A stretch of DNA of 64,000 nucleotides from Rebecca billardiae RCC1528 (Eukaryota; Haptophyta), in NCBI GenBank assembly GCA_965240325.2, contig OZ251230.1, positions 434,001 to 498,000 of the forward strand, read 5' to 3'. The notes under the pieces were generated by a model that was given only the letters and a program-made list of their open reading frames with translations, made no database searches and was not told the origin of the DNA. Below, piece by piece: positions 34,601 through 44,391 of the stretch. The number at the start of each line of letters is the position of its first letter. Positions within the stretch are counted from its first letter, which is position 1. Position numbers and translations under genes: made by a program.

Positions 34601-35138
34601 GCGCCGAGGCGCGCGCGCCGTCGCCCGCGCGCGCTCGCGGTGTGGATGTGCTCACACGCGCTCGCGCGCGCGCGCTCGCTCTGGCCCGGCCCGCGCGCGC
34701 AGGCTGTACCCGCCACTCATCTTCCTGATGCGCAAGGTGGTGGTCGACCGCACGTGCAAGCACTGGACCGTGCCCCGCGGGCACATCCTCGCCATCTCGC
34801 CGCGCGAGGCGGGCCGTGACGAGCGCATCTTCCCGGAGGCGGAGGCCTTCAAGCCGGAGCGCTTTGCGGAGGGCGGCGCGTCCGAGACGCTCTGGTCCTC
34901 GTCGAAGCTCTCGGACGACAAGAAGAAGTTCTCGTACATGGCGTTCGGCACGGGGCCGCACATGTGCCTCGGCCGGCGCTTCGCCTTCCTCCAGCTCTCC
35001 ATCATCTGGGCGGTGCTCTCGAGCAAGTATGAGATGGAGGTGGTCGGCACCATCCCGCCGCCCGACTACGACGCGATGGTGGTCGGCCCCAAGGGCGAGT
35101 GCCACATCAAGTACAAGAAGCGCGCCACCGCGAAGTGA
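31663..35138 (+). CDS. fusion of 3-beta-HSD/ERG26-type SDR with CYP51 sterol 14-demethylase
   Basis: Four exons, 31663-31921, 32082-33914, 34262-34580 and 34703-35138, give 948 aa. Residues about 23-41 form a membrane anchor. The SDR half starts with the Rossmann motif VVVIGGGGFLGRHVV (split by intron 1) and includes INVGGTRAVLEAARAAGV and YTSSASVVFEGD, typical of sterol-4-carboxylate 3-dehydrogenases (NSDHL/ERG26). A second hydrophobic segment, LTLLALGGALGGALLAAV, precedes the P450 half: PGMPLVGNLVDF, FTVPAFGKNVVYDAP (CYP51-specific), helix I AGQHTSSITGTW, ETLRLYPPL and haem loop FGTGPHMCLGRRFA. Exon 2 alone encodes the SDR C-terminus and CYP51 N-terminus in one frame, so the fusion does not depend on intron calls. 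The two activities are neighbouring steps of sterol synthesis at the ER. The SDR catalytic Tyr and Lys appear replaced (see findings). Confidence 0.92.
34042..34129. repeat. short inverted-repeat-bounded segment inside an intron
   Basis: Within intron 2 of the SDR-CYP51 gene (33915-34261) a segment of lower GC is bounded by CGCGAGGG and its reverse complement CCCTCGCG. The rest of the intron is nearly pure G/C. It may be a small insertion. Confidence 0.4.
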
Positions 35139-35684
35139 GCGGCGGCCGCGCGGGCAGCAGCTCGAGGACACGCTTGAACACGCACACTCACGCATGCCGC
35201 ATGCCACCGAGTCCAGCCCGGCCCGCCGCCGACCGGATCGGCGTCCGGCGTGACAATAATACACGCGCGTGATGAATGATCCGGCATGGTCATGGACCAT
35301 GTCCATGGTCCAGCGTCGATTCATCAGCGGATTCAGTCGTCCGGCGCGTCGTCACGGCCGGTCAGGCGGTCACCCACGTCGTGTCTGGCAAGCAATCGAC
35401 TGCAGTATCAATGGTACGGTGGCAGTGCAGACAGTGGCGCCACCGTTGGCAGGGCCGCGGCGGTCCGGCCGAGCAAGCTCTTCTGACACTGCTCTCCAGA
35501 ACCAGATGATCAGTCAGGTGCTAGGAGAGAGGCTGCTGCGCCGCAGCCGGAATGTCCGGTGCGCTTATTTTGCCTGGTCACAGGATCTTCAGATCTTGAC
35601 TGATAATAAAGGAAAGCTAAACCCAGGTCCACATGTAAACGTTGTGTACTTATACCCTCTGGCGGCGTGCCATCCGATGCTAAC
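35139..35684. other. intergenic, no protein gene seen
   Basis: 3' flank of the fusion gene, up to the tRNA. A short palindromic stretch CATGGTCATGGACCATG lies near 35285. No supported gene. Confidence 0.5.
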
Positions 35685-35757
35685 GTTCGCATAGTGTAGT
35701 GGTTTAGCACTTCTGACCTTGAATCAGAGAACGAGGGTTCGAATCCTTCTGCGAACG
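35685..35757 (+). tRNA. tRNA-Gln (anticodon TTG)
   Basis: Acceptor arms GTTCGCA (35685-35691) and TGCGAAC (35750-35756) pair perfectly in 7 bp, with G35757 as discriminator. The D arm is GTG/CAC. The anticodon stem TCTGA/TCAGA pairs in 5 bp around the loop CCTTGAA, anticodon TTG at 35719-35721. The T stem GAGGG/CCTTC has one G-T wobble. The internal polymerase III boxes are canonical: A box TAGTGTAGTGG and B box GGTTCGAATCC. A T run about 60 bases downstream (near 35815) could terminate. The base before the anticodon is C, not the near-universal T33. No intron. Confidence 0.88.
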
Positions 35758-36289
35758 GTGAAGTACCACAGCCCCCTTTGCGTCCGCTCGCCACGTCTTC
35801 GTCCGGGCCACCACGTTTTTGCGCCTTGCTGAAGTTCCCTCCGACGGTCGAGTTGTCGCCGCCATATGACAGTCGTGGTACAGTATCGCGGGGAGTCTTG
35901 CGACGGAAGTTCGTGTGTAAGCGGCGCAAGCTTGTCAGCTGCCTGGCCAGCTGCCAGCGCGTTGTGGTCCGCGCCGCGGCGCGGCCGTGAGCGGCTGAGC
36001 GGCTGAGCCGCGCGATCGAGCGTTCAGATCGTCCCAGTGATGGGCTGATTCGCCATCATTCGGCTGATTCCGAGGAGGCGAATATGCCAAGTGGCAAGTC
36101 GGTCCGCCCGGCCACGGACAGTACTACTACTATGATAACACCCGCGGACTATACTACAGTGTAATATAGCGCCTACTGTCGGGCTGGCAATTAGCCGACG
36201 CGGTACAGTCCGGCGGTACTTTACTGTGAGAGAGTTGGCTAAGTGACGCGGTCAGCGGCGCGGAGGTAGTCGTGGCCGCCGCAGCGCAC
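35758..36289. other. intergenic, no gene seen
   Basis: Between the tRNA and the 3' end of the GH31 gene. No supported feature besides the T run near 35815. Confidence 0.5.
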
Positions 36290-38413
36290 TCAGGCAAGCG
36301 CTGCCGAGGCTGCCTCGGCAGCGGCGCTCCAGACGCGTGCAGGGCGTGCGACGAAGAGCGGGAACTCGCCGATCGGCGTCTCGAGCAGCACGCGGCGGCC
36401 GCCGCGCCCAAAGTCGTGCCCGGAGAACCAGTAGATCCACGTGCGCGCCTCGCCGCCAGCCGCCTCGTGCCCGTCGAGGCGGGGCAGGTACACGGCGCGC
36501 ACCTGCGCGCCTGGCTCCGTCACGGGCGCAACGAGCCAGTCCGGGCCGAGGAGGAACTGCCCACCCGCCACCTCCTCGCGCGCGCACTCCGCGTCGTCCG
36601 GGAACTGGAGGAAGAGCGGCCGTAGCAGCGGCAGGCCGCTCGCGGCGTGCTCCTCGCTCAGCGCGCGCACGTACCCGCGCAGGCGCTCGCGCAGCAGCAT
36701 CACCGCCTGGACGGCGGCGTACTCGGCGCCGCCCTCATCGAGCAGCGTCCACAGCTCGTTCGGCCCGTGCGGGTTGCCGCACTCGTCCGCCGGCGCGTGC
36801 TTGCCCACGCGCCAGCCGTGCAGCCGGAAGAGCGGGCAGAACGCGCCAAACTGGAACCAGCGCACGAGCAGCTCGGAAAAGCCGGCCGTGCCGACGCGGC
36901 CGTGCCAGTAGCCGCCGATGTCGGAGGTCCAGAGCGGCACGCCCGAGAGCGCGACGCCCTGCGCGACGCGCACCTGCAGCCGCAGCTCGGCCCACGTCGA
37001 CGCGATGTCGCCGCTCCACAGCGCCGCGCCGTGCGCCCACGTGCCCGGCCACGCTGAGCGCGCGAGCACAAAGTGGTCGCGCACGCCGCGCGCGGCAAAG
37101 CCCTCGGCGATGCCGAGCACGTGCTGGCGCACGAAGCCCTCGCCCACCTCGCCGTCGGCGCCCAGGGCGTACCGCCACGTGCCCACGCGCGCGTCGCCCC
37201 CGAAGCGCTCGGGCTCGCACGCGTCGAGCCAGAGCGCGCGCACGCCGTGCCGGCCGTACCCCGCCCAGACGGCGTCGAAGAAGGCCGCGCGCGCGCGCGC
37301 GTCGAACATGTCGACGAGGTACTGGCCGCCGTTGTCGTACGGCTCGGGCGCGGCGGCGCCGAGCCGGCGCACGAGGCAGCAGCCAGCCGCGGCGAAGCGC
37401 GCGTGCAGCGTCGAGTTGCGCACGGCGAAGGGCCACACCGACACCATCAGCTCGACGCCCAGCTCGCGCAGCTCGCCGACCATCGCCGCCGGGTCCGGCC
37501 AGCACGCGGGGTCGAAGGCGAGGTCGCCCTCGCGCACCCAGTGCTTGTAGTCGACGACGATGATTGCGAGCGGCAGCCCGCGCCGCGCGTGCCCGCGCGC
37601 CACCGCGAGCACCTCCGCCTGCGAGCGGTACCTGTTCTTCGACTGGATGAAGCCGGTCGCGTACTCTGGCATCGGCGGCGCGCCGAGCGCACCCACGGCG
37701 GCGGCGTACCGCCGCAGCACGGCGGCGGCGGGGTTGGACGCGCCCGGGGGCGCGGTGCACACCCACAAGTCGACTGTGCGCGTCGCCGCCGCGTGCCACA
37801 CCACGCCGCCCGCGTCGGAGATGGACACGTTGCCGTACGCCGGCGAGTTCCACACAAAGCCGTACGCCGCGCCCTCGCGCGCGCGCTCGGCCGCGGCCTG
37901 CGCGCCGCCGTCGACGGACATGTAGAACGGGACGAAGACGTCGGCCCCGTGCGACTTGTCGTAGGACTGCGAGTCCGCGAACGCGTGCGCGAACGAGGGA
38001 CGCAGCCCCACGCGCCCGAGCCGGTGCTCGCCCAGCCCGTACAGCCGCTCGGTCGGTCGCGGCGGCGCAAACGCCAGCGTGGCCGAAGCAGTGTCGGCGG
38101 CGCGCGTGCTCGGCGTGCTCGGCGGGCCCCAAACGAGTGGCGCGGTCTGGCGCAGGAGCTCACGCCCGTCGGACACGCGCGAGACGCGCAGCAGCCCGTG
38201 CGCTCCCTCGAGCGACACGCGCAGGTTGCCGTGCACGAGGTCGGCGGAGGCGCCCGCCCCGCTACCCGTGGCGAGCAGCGCCGGGACGAGGGGCTCGACG
38301 ATGGGCGCGCCGGGCGGCGAGATGCGCACGCGAATCCCGTCGTCGCCCAGCGGCTCGAGCCGCGTCGCGCCGAGCCACGCGAGCGCGAGCGTCAACATGA
38401 TGGCCGTTCGCAC
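36290..38413 (-). CDS. glycoside hydrolase family 31 enzyme, secreted
   Basis: Single exon, 707 aa. The N-terminus MRTAIMLTLALAWLGATRL is a signal peptide or anchor; a second Met five residues in is an alternative start. GH31 landmarks in order: LYGLGEHRLGRVGLR, FVWNSPAYGNVSI, LAIIVVDYKHW, the nucleophile block LWLDACEPERFG (Asp about 397) and the acid/base block WTSDIGGYWHG (Asp about 498), then FGAFCPLFRLHG. The PEYATGFIQSKNRYRSQAEV region resembles alpha-xylosidases and bacterial alpha-glycosidases more than maltase or ER glucosidase II, but substrate cannot be fixed by eye. It hydrolyses alpha-glycosides, probably outside the cell or in the secretory route. Confidence 0.92.
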   Translation of the reverse strand: MRTAIMLTLALAWLGATRLEPLGDDGIRVRISPPGAPIVEPLVPALLATGSGAGASADLVHGNLRVSLEGAHGLLRVSRVSDGRELLRQTAPLVWGPPSTPSTRAADTASATLAFAPPRPTERLYGLGEHRLGRVGLRPSFAHAFADSQSYDKSHGADVFVPFYMSVDGGAQAAAERAREGAAYGFVWNSPAYGNVSISDAGGVVWHAAATRTVDLWVCTAPPGASNPAAAVLRRYAAAVGALGAPPMPEYATGFIQSKNRYRSQAEVLAVARGHARRGLPLAIIVVDYKHWVREGDLAFDPACWPDPAAMVGELRELGVELMVSVWPFAVRNSTLHARFAAAGCCLVRRLGAAAPEPYDNGGQYLVDMFDARARAAFFDAVWAGYGRHGVRALWLDACEPERFGGDARVGTWRYALGADGEVGEGFVRQHVLGIAEGFAARGVRDHFVLARSAWPGTWAHGAALWSGDIASTWAELRLQVRVAQGVALSGVPLWTSDIGGYWHGRVGTAGFSELLVRWFQFGAFCPLFRLHGWRVGKHAPADECGNPHGPNELWTLLDEGGAEYAAVQAVMLLRERLRGYVRALSEEHAASGLPLLRPLFLQFPDDAECAREEVAGGQFLLGPDWLVAPVTEPGAQVRAVYLPRLDGHEAAGGEARTWIYWFSGHDFGRGGRRVLLETPIGEFPLFVARPARVWSAAAEAASAALA

Positions 38414-39000
38414 CAGTATTCAGATATTCGTCATCGATCATAAGCGGCTTTATCATATGCGCGCTTTCGAAAATAAAATCCCCATGGCAACCATCGGATC
38501 GGCATCAAGTTTGGTTCTGCTTCGCTTGCTTCTCGAGTTCTCGCCGTCTCGTCAACGATTGCAAGTACCAACTTGTTTACGGTTGCGCTTCGCTTCTGCA
38601 AGTTTCGCTGAATCGGTAGGGGGTTCTCAATGACACCTGCATGAGTCTCGTTCATTCATGAACTGAACGAGACTCGGTTCCGACTTGAATATGTACTCGT
38701 ACCGGCACGACATATTTCAAAAATTGTGGGGTTTCCTACGATTCGGCTGTCGTTACTAGTCGGCATTTGAGAACCGGTATTTTGGTTCATCCAAACTTGC
38801 GCAGGGGTCGTAAAGAAGCATCTGCAATGGGTACTTTTGTCTCCACTATGACTACGTCTGGAGCTTCGCGACGTCGCGAAGCTTGTCGAGACCAAGTCTC
38901 GAATTGTTCGCTCGCCGTAGCGCGTTCATGATTAGTTCGCCGACGAGCTCGCCGCAGTGCTCCGCTTTGACGCGTCGTCGCTCATTCCGCCCAGCCTGGG
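38414..39000. other. intergenic region of divergent pair
   Basis: About 590 bases of much lower GC between the GH31 gene (-) and the zinc-finger gene (+), presumably holding both promoters. No other gene seen. Confidence 0.5.
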
Positions 39001-39342
39001 ATGAAAACGCCCGCCCTGATGATGAACACCAACATTTTCACGCGCACCATCGTCGACCTCTCGGAGCGCAGCACGCTCCAGAGGCGCCCATCGAGCACAT
39101 CGACGCACTCCGACGCCACGTCATCCGCCGAGACGCACACACCCTCCCCGTACTCGCTGCCCATGTGGTGCGAGCCCAACGTCGCTGCGGCCACGCTCTC
39201 GAGGAGACGGCCCAACCTCACGCAGTGCGCGCAGTGCGAGCAGGCGTTGCCTGCGGGCGCAGACATCCTGATTGCGTTTGACCTGTCGTTTTGCTGCGCG
39301 AGCTGCCGAAACAACTACCTGCTCTCGCGCGATCGGAGCTAG
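39001..39342 (+). CDS. small protein with FLZ-like zinc finger
   Basis: 113 aa, single exon starting MKTPALMMNTNIF. Residues 73-106 read LTQCAQCEQALPAGADI, then LSFCCASCRNNYLL: Cys 76 and 79, then Cys 98 and 102 in an FCxxxCR context. This spacing and the DI.....FC..xCR pattern resemble the FLZ (DUF581) zinc finger of land plants, which binds the SnRK1 kinase. The rest is Ser/Thr/Pro-rich and looks disordered. If the resemblance is real the protein may be an adaptor of energy signalling; that part is inference. Short length makes the call moderate. Confidence 0.6.
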   Translation: MKTPALMMNTNIFTRTIVDLSERSTLQRRPSSTSTHSDATSSAETHTPSPYSLPMWCEPNVAAATLSRRRPNLTQCAQCEQALPAGADILIAFDLSFCCASCRNNYLLSRDRS

Positions 39343-41354
39343 CCCCGAGCACGCCTGTATGCGGAGAATGTGTCCTCTGTTCCGGTGGCCGCCGGCTCGG
39401 ATGGCTCTCTTTGCGCCACCGCGAATGCTCGCGTGGCGGCCCACGCCATCGATCGCCTGATACCTGCCACGTCCCCGAACGTTAGCAGGCCGTAGAACAA
39501 AGAGCGGCTGAGCGTTTTGTGGCCTAGTCCAGGTGCGACCTCGGTGATGCGGAGCGGCCGGAGTGCAGCCGCCGTCCTGCCGGCGGCGGCCACGCACACG
39601 GCACAGCCCCGCGGCGCACCGTCGTCCGTTTGCCGCATCTGCTGCCTGACCACGATGCTTGATGTCAAAATATATTTATGTAGGGTAGTAGTAGATATAT
39701 ATATCGATGACAGCACTATTACCGTAGTCGTCAACGGCTCTCGGTTACGGTACGGAGAGTCTCGGACGCTCTCTGACTCTGTCACTCGGCGGATTCTAAA
39801 TATCTAATAATCTGCCGGCAATCACGGACCGGATAACGTCAACGCTCGACGACTCGCTCTAATAATTGATTATTATAAGATTAAATTATTTATTGACATA
39901 TATCCCGAGGAATCATATATATATATATACTGTACTGATATAGTCCGGGATTAGTGACGCTGATCCGACTAGCGGCCTTGCGCGTCAGACGGCGGCTCGG
40001 CGGAGGCGTCGTCGTCGGAGTGGCGGATGCGACGGAGTGATGCGATTGGCAGCGCGCCGTTAACTCGGCGCTTAAGCATAGAGCAATAAGACTTACGTGC
40101 CCGCCAGTGGACAGGACTACAATGAGTACAATCGCTGGACTCGGTCTCGGTACTATCTGTACTTTTCCGGCCGACGTGATCGGGTACGGGGTAGGCACTG
40201 ATGCCGTGATGGCGGCGGCGCCGGGGCAGGCTACCCGCTATACTGATGAGAGTCCGAACTTGAGGCTGGCGCGGTGTCAGAACGGCGGGTCAGCCGACTC
40301 CGAGTGACACGGGCTGACTGCTAAGCCTAAGGGCGGGCGCCGTCACAGAGTCTGAGGCGGCAAATTATCAGGCGGCTGAATTGGGCGCGATAAATTATGC
40401 TGCAATGCGCATCTTTATGACACTATACAATTCGATCGATGATCATCATCATGGGATTCATGGGGCAGGCTGGAGTCGCAGGTGGAAGACTCAATCACTG
40501 GATCGTGCTCCGCAGCAGCTCAGCCTCCCAAGCAAGGCCGCGCTCAAGCCATTCGATCGCGCGTTGCAGGCTACTACTATATGCTCTGCCCTCAAATAAG
40601 CCGACTTGTCGACGATCGGGCACTGCCGCCGACGAATCAGGAGACCTGCGCCGTCCTACCTGTGTCGTTAAATCATAGAATGCGTAGCTAGTATTGCAGC
40701 CTGTTATTGCTAATGGACGCGAGCGGGACGTTGATGTCAGATACATGATAGTCGTGGATATTTGACAATCGGAAGTGCAGTCGGCCGCCGATCATTCGGA
40801 TCAATGACAATGAGTATCTGACTCGGCAGGCAGCCGGCCTGGCAACTCGATCGGGGGCAGTTCCGCAGCACCAGCGCCGCAGCGGGCCGCTACGTTATTC
40901 GTTAATTGATCAGAACGTACTACCGAGCCTACCGTGTACTACTGAGGACTGTACGCCTACCCGGAAGTTCAAGTTGTTGTGCAGCGACCACTCAATCTCA
41001 TTGGCCAGGCGCCGCCGCAGCCCAGTGCGGGCGTTGTGCCACTCACCAACTACACTCTACAGGCGCACCGCCGCCCGCTGCGCCGCGTTTTGAAGCGTAT
41101 TGCGTCGGCTACTGGGGCTAAAGTAAACTCCACGCGTTCGTCTGTGATGAGCAAACGCAAAGCGGGCCGTGCCTAGTCTCGTCACTGCCAGCGTCGGCAC
41201 GATCATGGCGAGCCCGCGAGGCTAGCGCGCAGGGACGACGACGGGACGCCGGACGACCATGATTCGTTCACTTCCGCGCGCCCAAGATTAAAATAGCTGC
41301 TGTACGTGGGGGTAGTATCGATGTAGTATCGATGTAGTATGAATAGTGTAGGAT
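39343..41354. other. gene-poor 2-kb stretch
   Basis: Base composition is near balanced with AT-rich patches (for example 39660-39930). Open frames are short and not protein-like. I see no RNA gene and no mobile-element protein. Confidence 0.55.
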
Positions 41355-41418
41355 TGAATACTGCTGTAGATGGTAGTACAGTTTACTGTATCATACTACC
41401 CGCCTACAGCAGTATTCA
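41355..41418. repeat. nested hairpin upstream of the F-box gene
   Basis: GAATACTGCTGTAG (41356-41369) is exactly complementary to CTACAGCAGTATTC (41404-41417). Inside lie GGTAGTA/TACTACC (41372-41378 and 41394-41400) and the inner ACAGT-TT-ACTGT. It ends about 65 bases before the start codon at 41483, so it could lie in the promoter or 5' leader. Confidence 0.8.
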
Positions 41419-41482
41419 TTAACAACCCGCCCGCCCTGGCCAGGCGGCGCGCACGTCCGGCGCCCCCCGTCTCTCCTCGCCC

Positions 41483-43864
41483 ATGGAGGCCACCCGCCGT
41501 TCGCGTCGCCTGGTCGAGGCGCAGCAACGCGCCCACGCGTCCACCGCCGACCTTCTCGATGTCGACGCGCTCTCTTGTATCCTCGGCGCGATCGACGATG
41601 CGCGCTCGCTCGTACGCGCGGCGTGCACGTGCAGGCTGTGGCGTGCGGTCGCGCTGTCGCGCGAGATGGATGGCGCGTGGATCCGGCTGTGCGCGGCGGT
41701 ATGGCCCGCGCTCGCCGAGCCCCCGCCGTCGTGGGCGCGCGTGCGCTCCGTGCGCCAGCTCGTGTACGGCATCCAGTCGCCGCTGCCACCCTTCCGCGTT
41801 CCGTACGGCCACGCAAGCGACATTGTGTACATGGCGGAGCTGCGGCTGCGCTCGGCGGAGCGCGGGCTCATGGTGTTTCAGTCGCGCTTCAGCGCGTCCG
41901 CGTGGGAGCGCCCGCCCCCGCGCCCGAGCCTCCGCTTCGACCTCTCGATGTGCGGCGCGTCCACGCTGCTGCCATCCGGGCGGCAGGTGTTTGGCGTCGC
42001 GTTCTCGCCCAACTGCCAGCTGGTCGGCTCGAGCGCGTGGCTGAGCAGCGCGAACGGCGAGGGCGCGAAGCGGCGCGCGGCGCAGCCGCCGCCGAGCGTC
42101 GGCCCCGTCACGCTGCGCCTCACGCTCGACGCCGTCCGCCCCGTCGACGGCCGCGCCGTGCGGCTCGCGGACGCGTGCGCGCGCCCCGCGCGCGCGTTCA
42201 ACGGCTCGGTGCGGTGCGAGTGGCAGACGCCGCTGCTGCACCGGCGCGGGTTCGAGATGGAGGCGGAGCTCGAGGCGCCGCGGGACTACTTGCACTTCCC
42301 CGTGCACGTCGCGCGCACGCTCGTCGTCCACTTCAACTGCGCCGCGCGCCGCGAGACCATCGTCGACCAGCTGAGCGGCTTTGACCTGGCAATGCTGGTC
42401 GAGCGCGCGCTGCATGCCGACGGTGGCGGCGCCGGCGCCGGCGGCGCGGCCGCGGCGGCAGCAGCCGAGGGCGGCGCGGTGGCGGCGGCGGCGGGCGGCG
42501 GCGGCCGGGCCGCGTCCGCATCCGGCCGCGGCGCAGACTACGCGGCGCTGCGCACGATGGCGCGCCTCTGGCCCAACCTGACCGAGCTCGCGCCCCTCGG
42601 CACCCACGGCACGCACGCCTCGAGCGGCGCCGCGTACGCGCGGTTGCTCGCTCACGTGCGCGCGCCCGCGCCGCCGCGGCCGCTGCCCTCGCTCAGCGGC
42701 GAGCTGCACTGCCTTCTGCGCATCTCCGCGATCGACCGAGCCACCGCCGCGAGCAGCGGGCAGCCCGCCTACTTCACGTGGAGGCTCGACGCCGAGGGCT
42801 CGGGACGGCTGCCCGCGGGCGCGGACCGCGCGCTCCTCGTGTGGCGCGCGGCGCGGCACGGCGCGCTCCGGCCGCTGCTGGCCGACGCCGCGGCGCACGC
42901 GTACGGCGGGCCGTGGCGCGCGCCCACGCCGATCCTCGACGTGCGCCTCGACCTCCTCCTCCTGCCGCACGGCACCCTCGTACGCGCCTTCGACGGCACC
43001 CTCCGGCTCGACGAGAGCGCCGAGGGCCTCGACCCGCTCGGCTCGCGCCGCGTGACGCTCAGCTCGTGCTTTGCGCACAGCGGCGCGCTCGGCCACGCCG
43101 GGCTGCGCGACGTGAACGTGGACGTGACGGTGCGCGTCGTCGAGTACCACGCGCACGGCGAGTGGCTGCACGAGGACGACGCCACCACCGACGACCCCGA
43201 TGCGGACGACGACGAGGACGACGAGGCGGAGGACGACGGCTCGGAGGAGTGGGCAGGCTCGTGGGAGGCGGAGGAGGAGGGGGAGGAGGAGAGTGAGCAC
43301 GCGCCACCGTCCGAGGTCGAGCCGAGCACCGAGGCAGGCGGCCAAGGGGCGGAGGTCGAAGCCGCCGCGGCGGAGCTCGGCGCTGCCATCGCCCCGCTGA
43401 TGGGGATGCAAGCTCAGGTGCAGGCGGCCATCCTCGCGCAGCAGGGCGCGCAGCAGGGCGCGGAGCAGGGCGCGCAGCAGGGCGGCGCGCCGCCGGTGGC
43501 GGGCTCCTCCCCGAGCAGCCCCCGCGCTGCGGCGCTGCCGCCGGCCGGTGCGCACGTGCTCGAGGTCGGCGTCGACTTCACCTCCAACTGCATGCCCACC
43601 GATCGGATCCGCGGCGTGCGGCTCGACCTGCTCAAGCACGCGCTCGCGGCGGCCGCGCACGACGCCAGCCCCGCAGCCGCTCGATTCACACCGCGCTCGT
43701 CCAAGCGCGAGTGCAAAGGGCGGGGCCGCGGCTCGGCGACGCCAGCCGCCTCGCGCCGCCGCGGCGCGAGCCCCGGCCGTGCCGCGGACGAGCGCCGGCG
43801 GCGCGTGGCGGACACGCACGGCGAGCTGTCGTCCCACGGTGGGGCGCGCGCTGCGGCCAGCTGA
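41483..43864 (+). CDS. F-box protein, 793 aa
   Basis: Single exon starting MEATRRSRRLVEAQQ. Residues about 23-62 fit an F-box: LLDVDALSCILGAIDD, SLVRAACTCRLWRAVALS. F-box proteins recruit substrates to SCF ubiquitin ligases through SKP1. The remainder contains no repeat (no LRR, Kelch or WD) that I can name. It has an Ala/Gly-rich low-complexity stretch (about 312-350), an acidic run (about 570-590, DADDDEDDEAEDD) and a QQGAQQGAEQGAQQGG repeat (about 655). An unidentified globular part is suggested by RVTLSSCFAHSGALGHAGL. The C-terminal ~60 residues are Arg-rich. Substrate unknown. Confidence 0.8.
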   Translation: MEATRRSRRLVEAQQRAHASTADLLDVDALSCILGAIDDARSLVRAACTCRLWRAVALSREMDGAWIRLCAAVWPALAEPPPSWARVRSVRQLVYGIQSPLPPFRVPYGHASDIVYMAELRLRSAERGLMVFQSRFSASAWERPPPRPSLRFDLSMCGASTLLPSGRQVFGVAFSPNCQLVGSSAWLSSANGEGAKRRAAQPPPSVGPVTLRLTLDAVRPVDGRAVRLADACARPARAFNGSVRCEWQTPLLHRRGFEMEAELEAPRDYLHFPVHVARTLVVHFNCAARRETIVDQLSGFDLAMLVERALHADGGGAGAGGAAAAAAAEGGAVAAAAGGGGRAASASGRGADYAALRTMARLWPNLTELAPLGTHGTHASSGAAYARLLAHVRAPAPPRPLPSLSGELHCLLRISAIDRATAASSGQPAYFTWRLDAEGSGRLPAGADRALLVWRAARHGALRPLLADAAAHAYGGPWRAPTPILDVRLDLLLLPHGTLVRAFDGTLRLDESAEGLDPLGSRRVTLSSCFAHSGALGHAGLRDVNVDVTVRVVEYHAHGEWLHEDDATTDDPDADDDEDDEAEDDGSEEWAGSWEAEEEGEEESEHAPPSEVEPSTEAGGQGAEVEAAAAELGAAIAPLMGMQAQVQAAILAQQGAQQGAEQGAQQGGAPPVAGSSPSSPRAAALPPAGAHVLEVGVDFTSNCMPTDRIRGVRLDLLKHALAAAAHDASPAAARFTPRSSKRECKGRGRGSATPAASRRRGASPGRAADERRRRVADTHGELSSHGGARAAAS

Positions 43865-44391
43865 CCGGACGGCTGGTCGCCCGGTCGGCGACCATCGCCA
43901 CTCCGCGCGCGCGCTTGATTGACTGTGGCGCGTTGGGCTGTTGCACATAGGCGACCAGGCAAGGACGGTCACGACCTAGTCTCAGGGCGCGGCCGCGGGG
44001 CCGCCCGCGGCGGCGGCGCGGCGCGGGGTGCCCCTGAGTACGTCGATCGTCCCGGTCACTCTCGGTGGGCGCACTAGTAGCCCACTAGCAGAGAATATCC
44101 GGGGCCGCTAGATCAGCACGCTGCACGGCACGCACCGGCACGTCGTGTCGATGAGTGTCACTAGTGTGACGCCCGCCTCAGTGGTGCACAACGGTACTGA
44201 TGACGACGCCGAGCCATCTTCACACTCACTATATATATATAATATATATGCCTATGTATGTATATATATCTATCTATATATATATATATATAGATATATA
44301 GGAATGCTTCGAGTCGGTGACGCGAGACAGACGTGAGTGTCAGCTGCGCGGACGCTGAATGAACGCATCCGCGGCCTGCGCGTCATCGCCA
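43865..44391. other. intergenic with AT microsatellite
   Basis: Between the convergent F-box and YaaA genes. An interrupted TATA/TATC microsatellite lies at 44229-44300. No gene seen. Confidence 0.6.

Noticed and set aside
35281-35310. Palindromic CATGGTCATGG stretch as an operator
   Set aside because: It is short, isolated, and not placed near a start codon.
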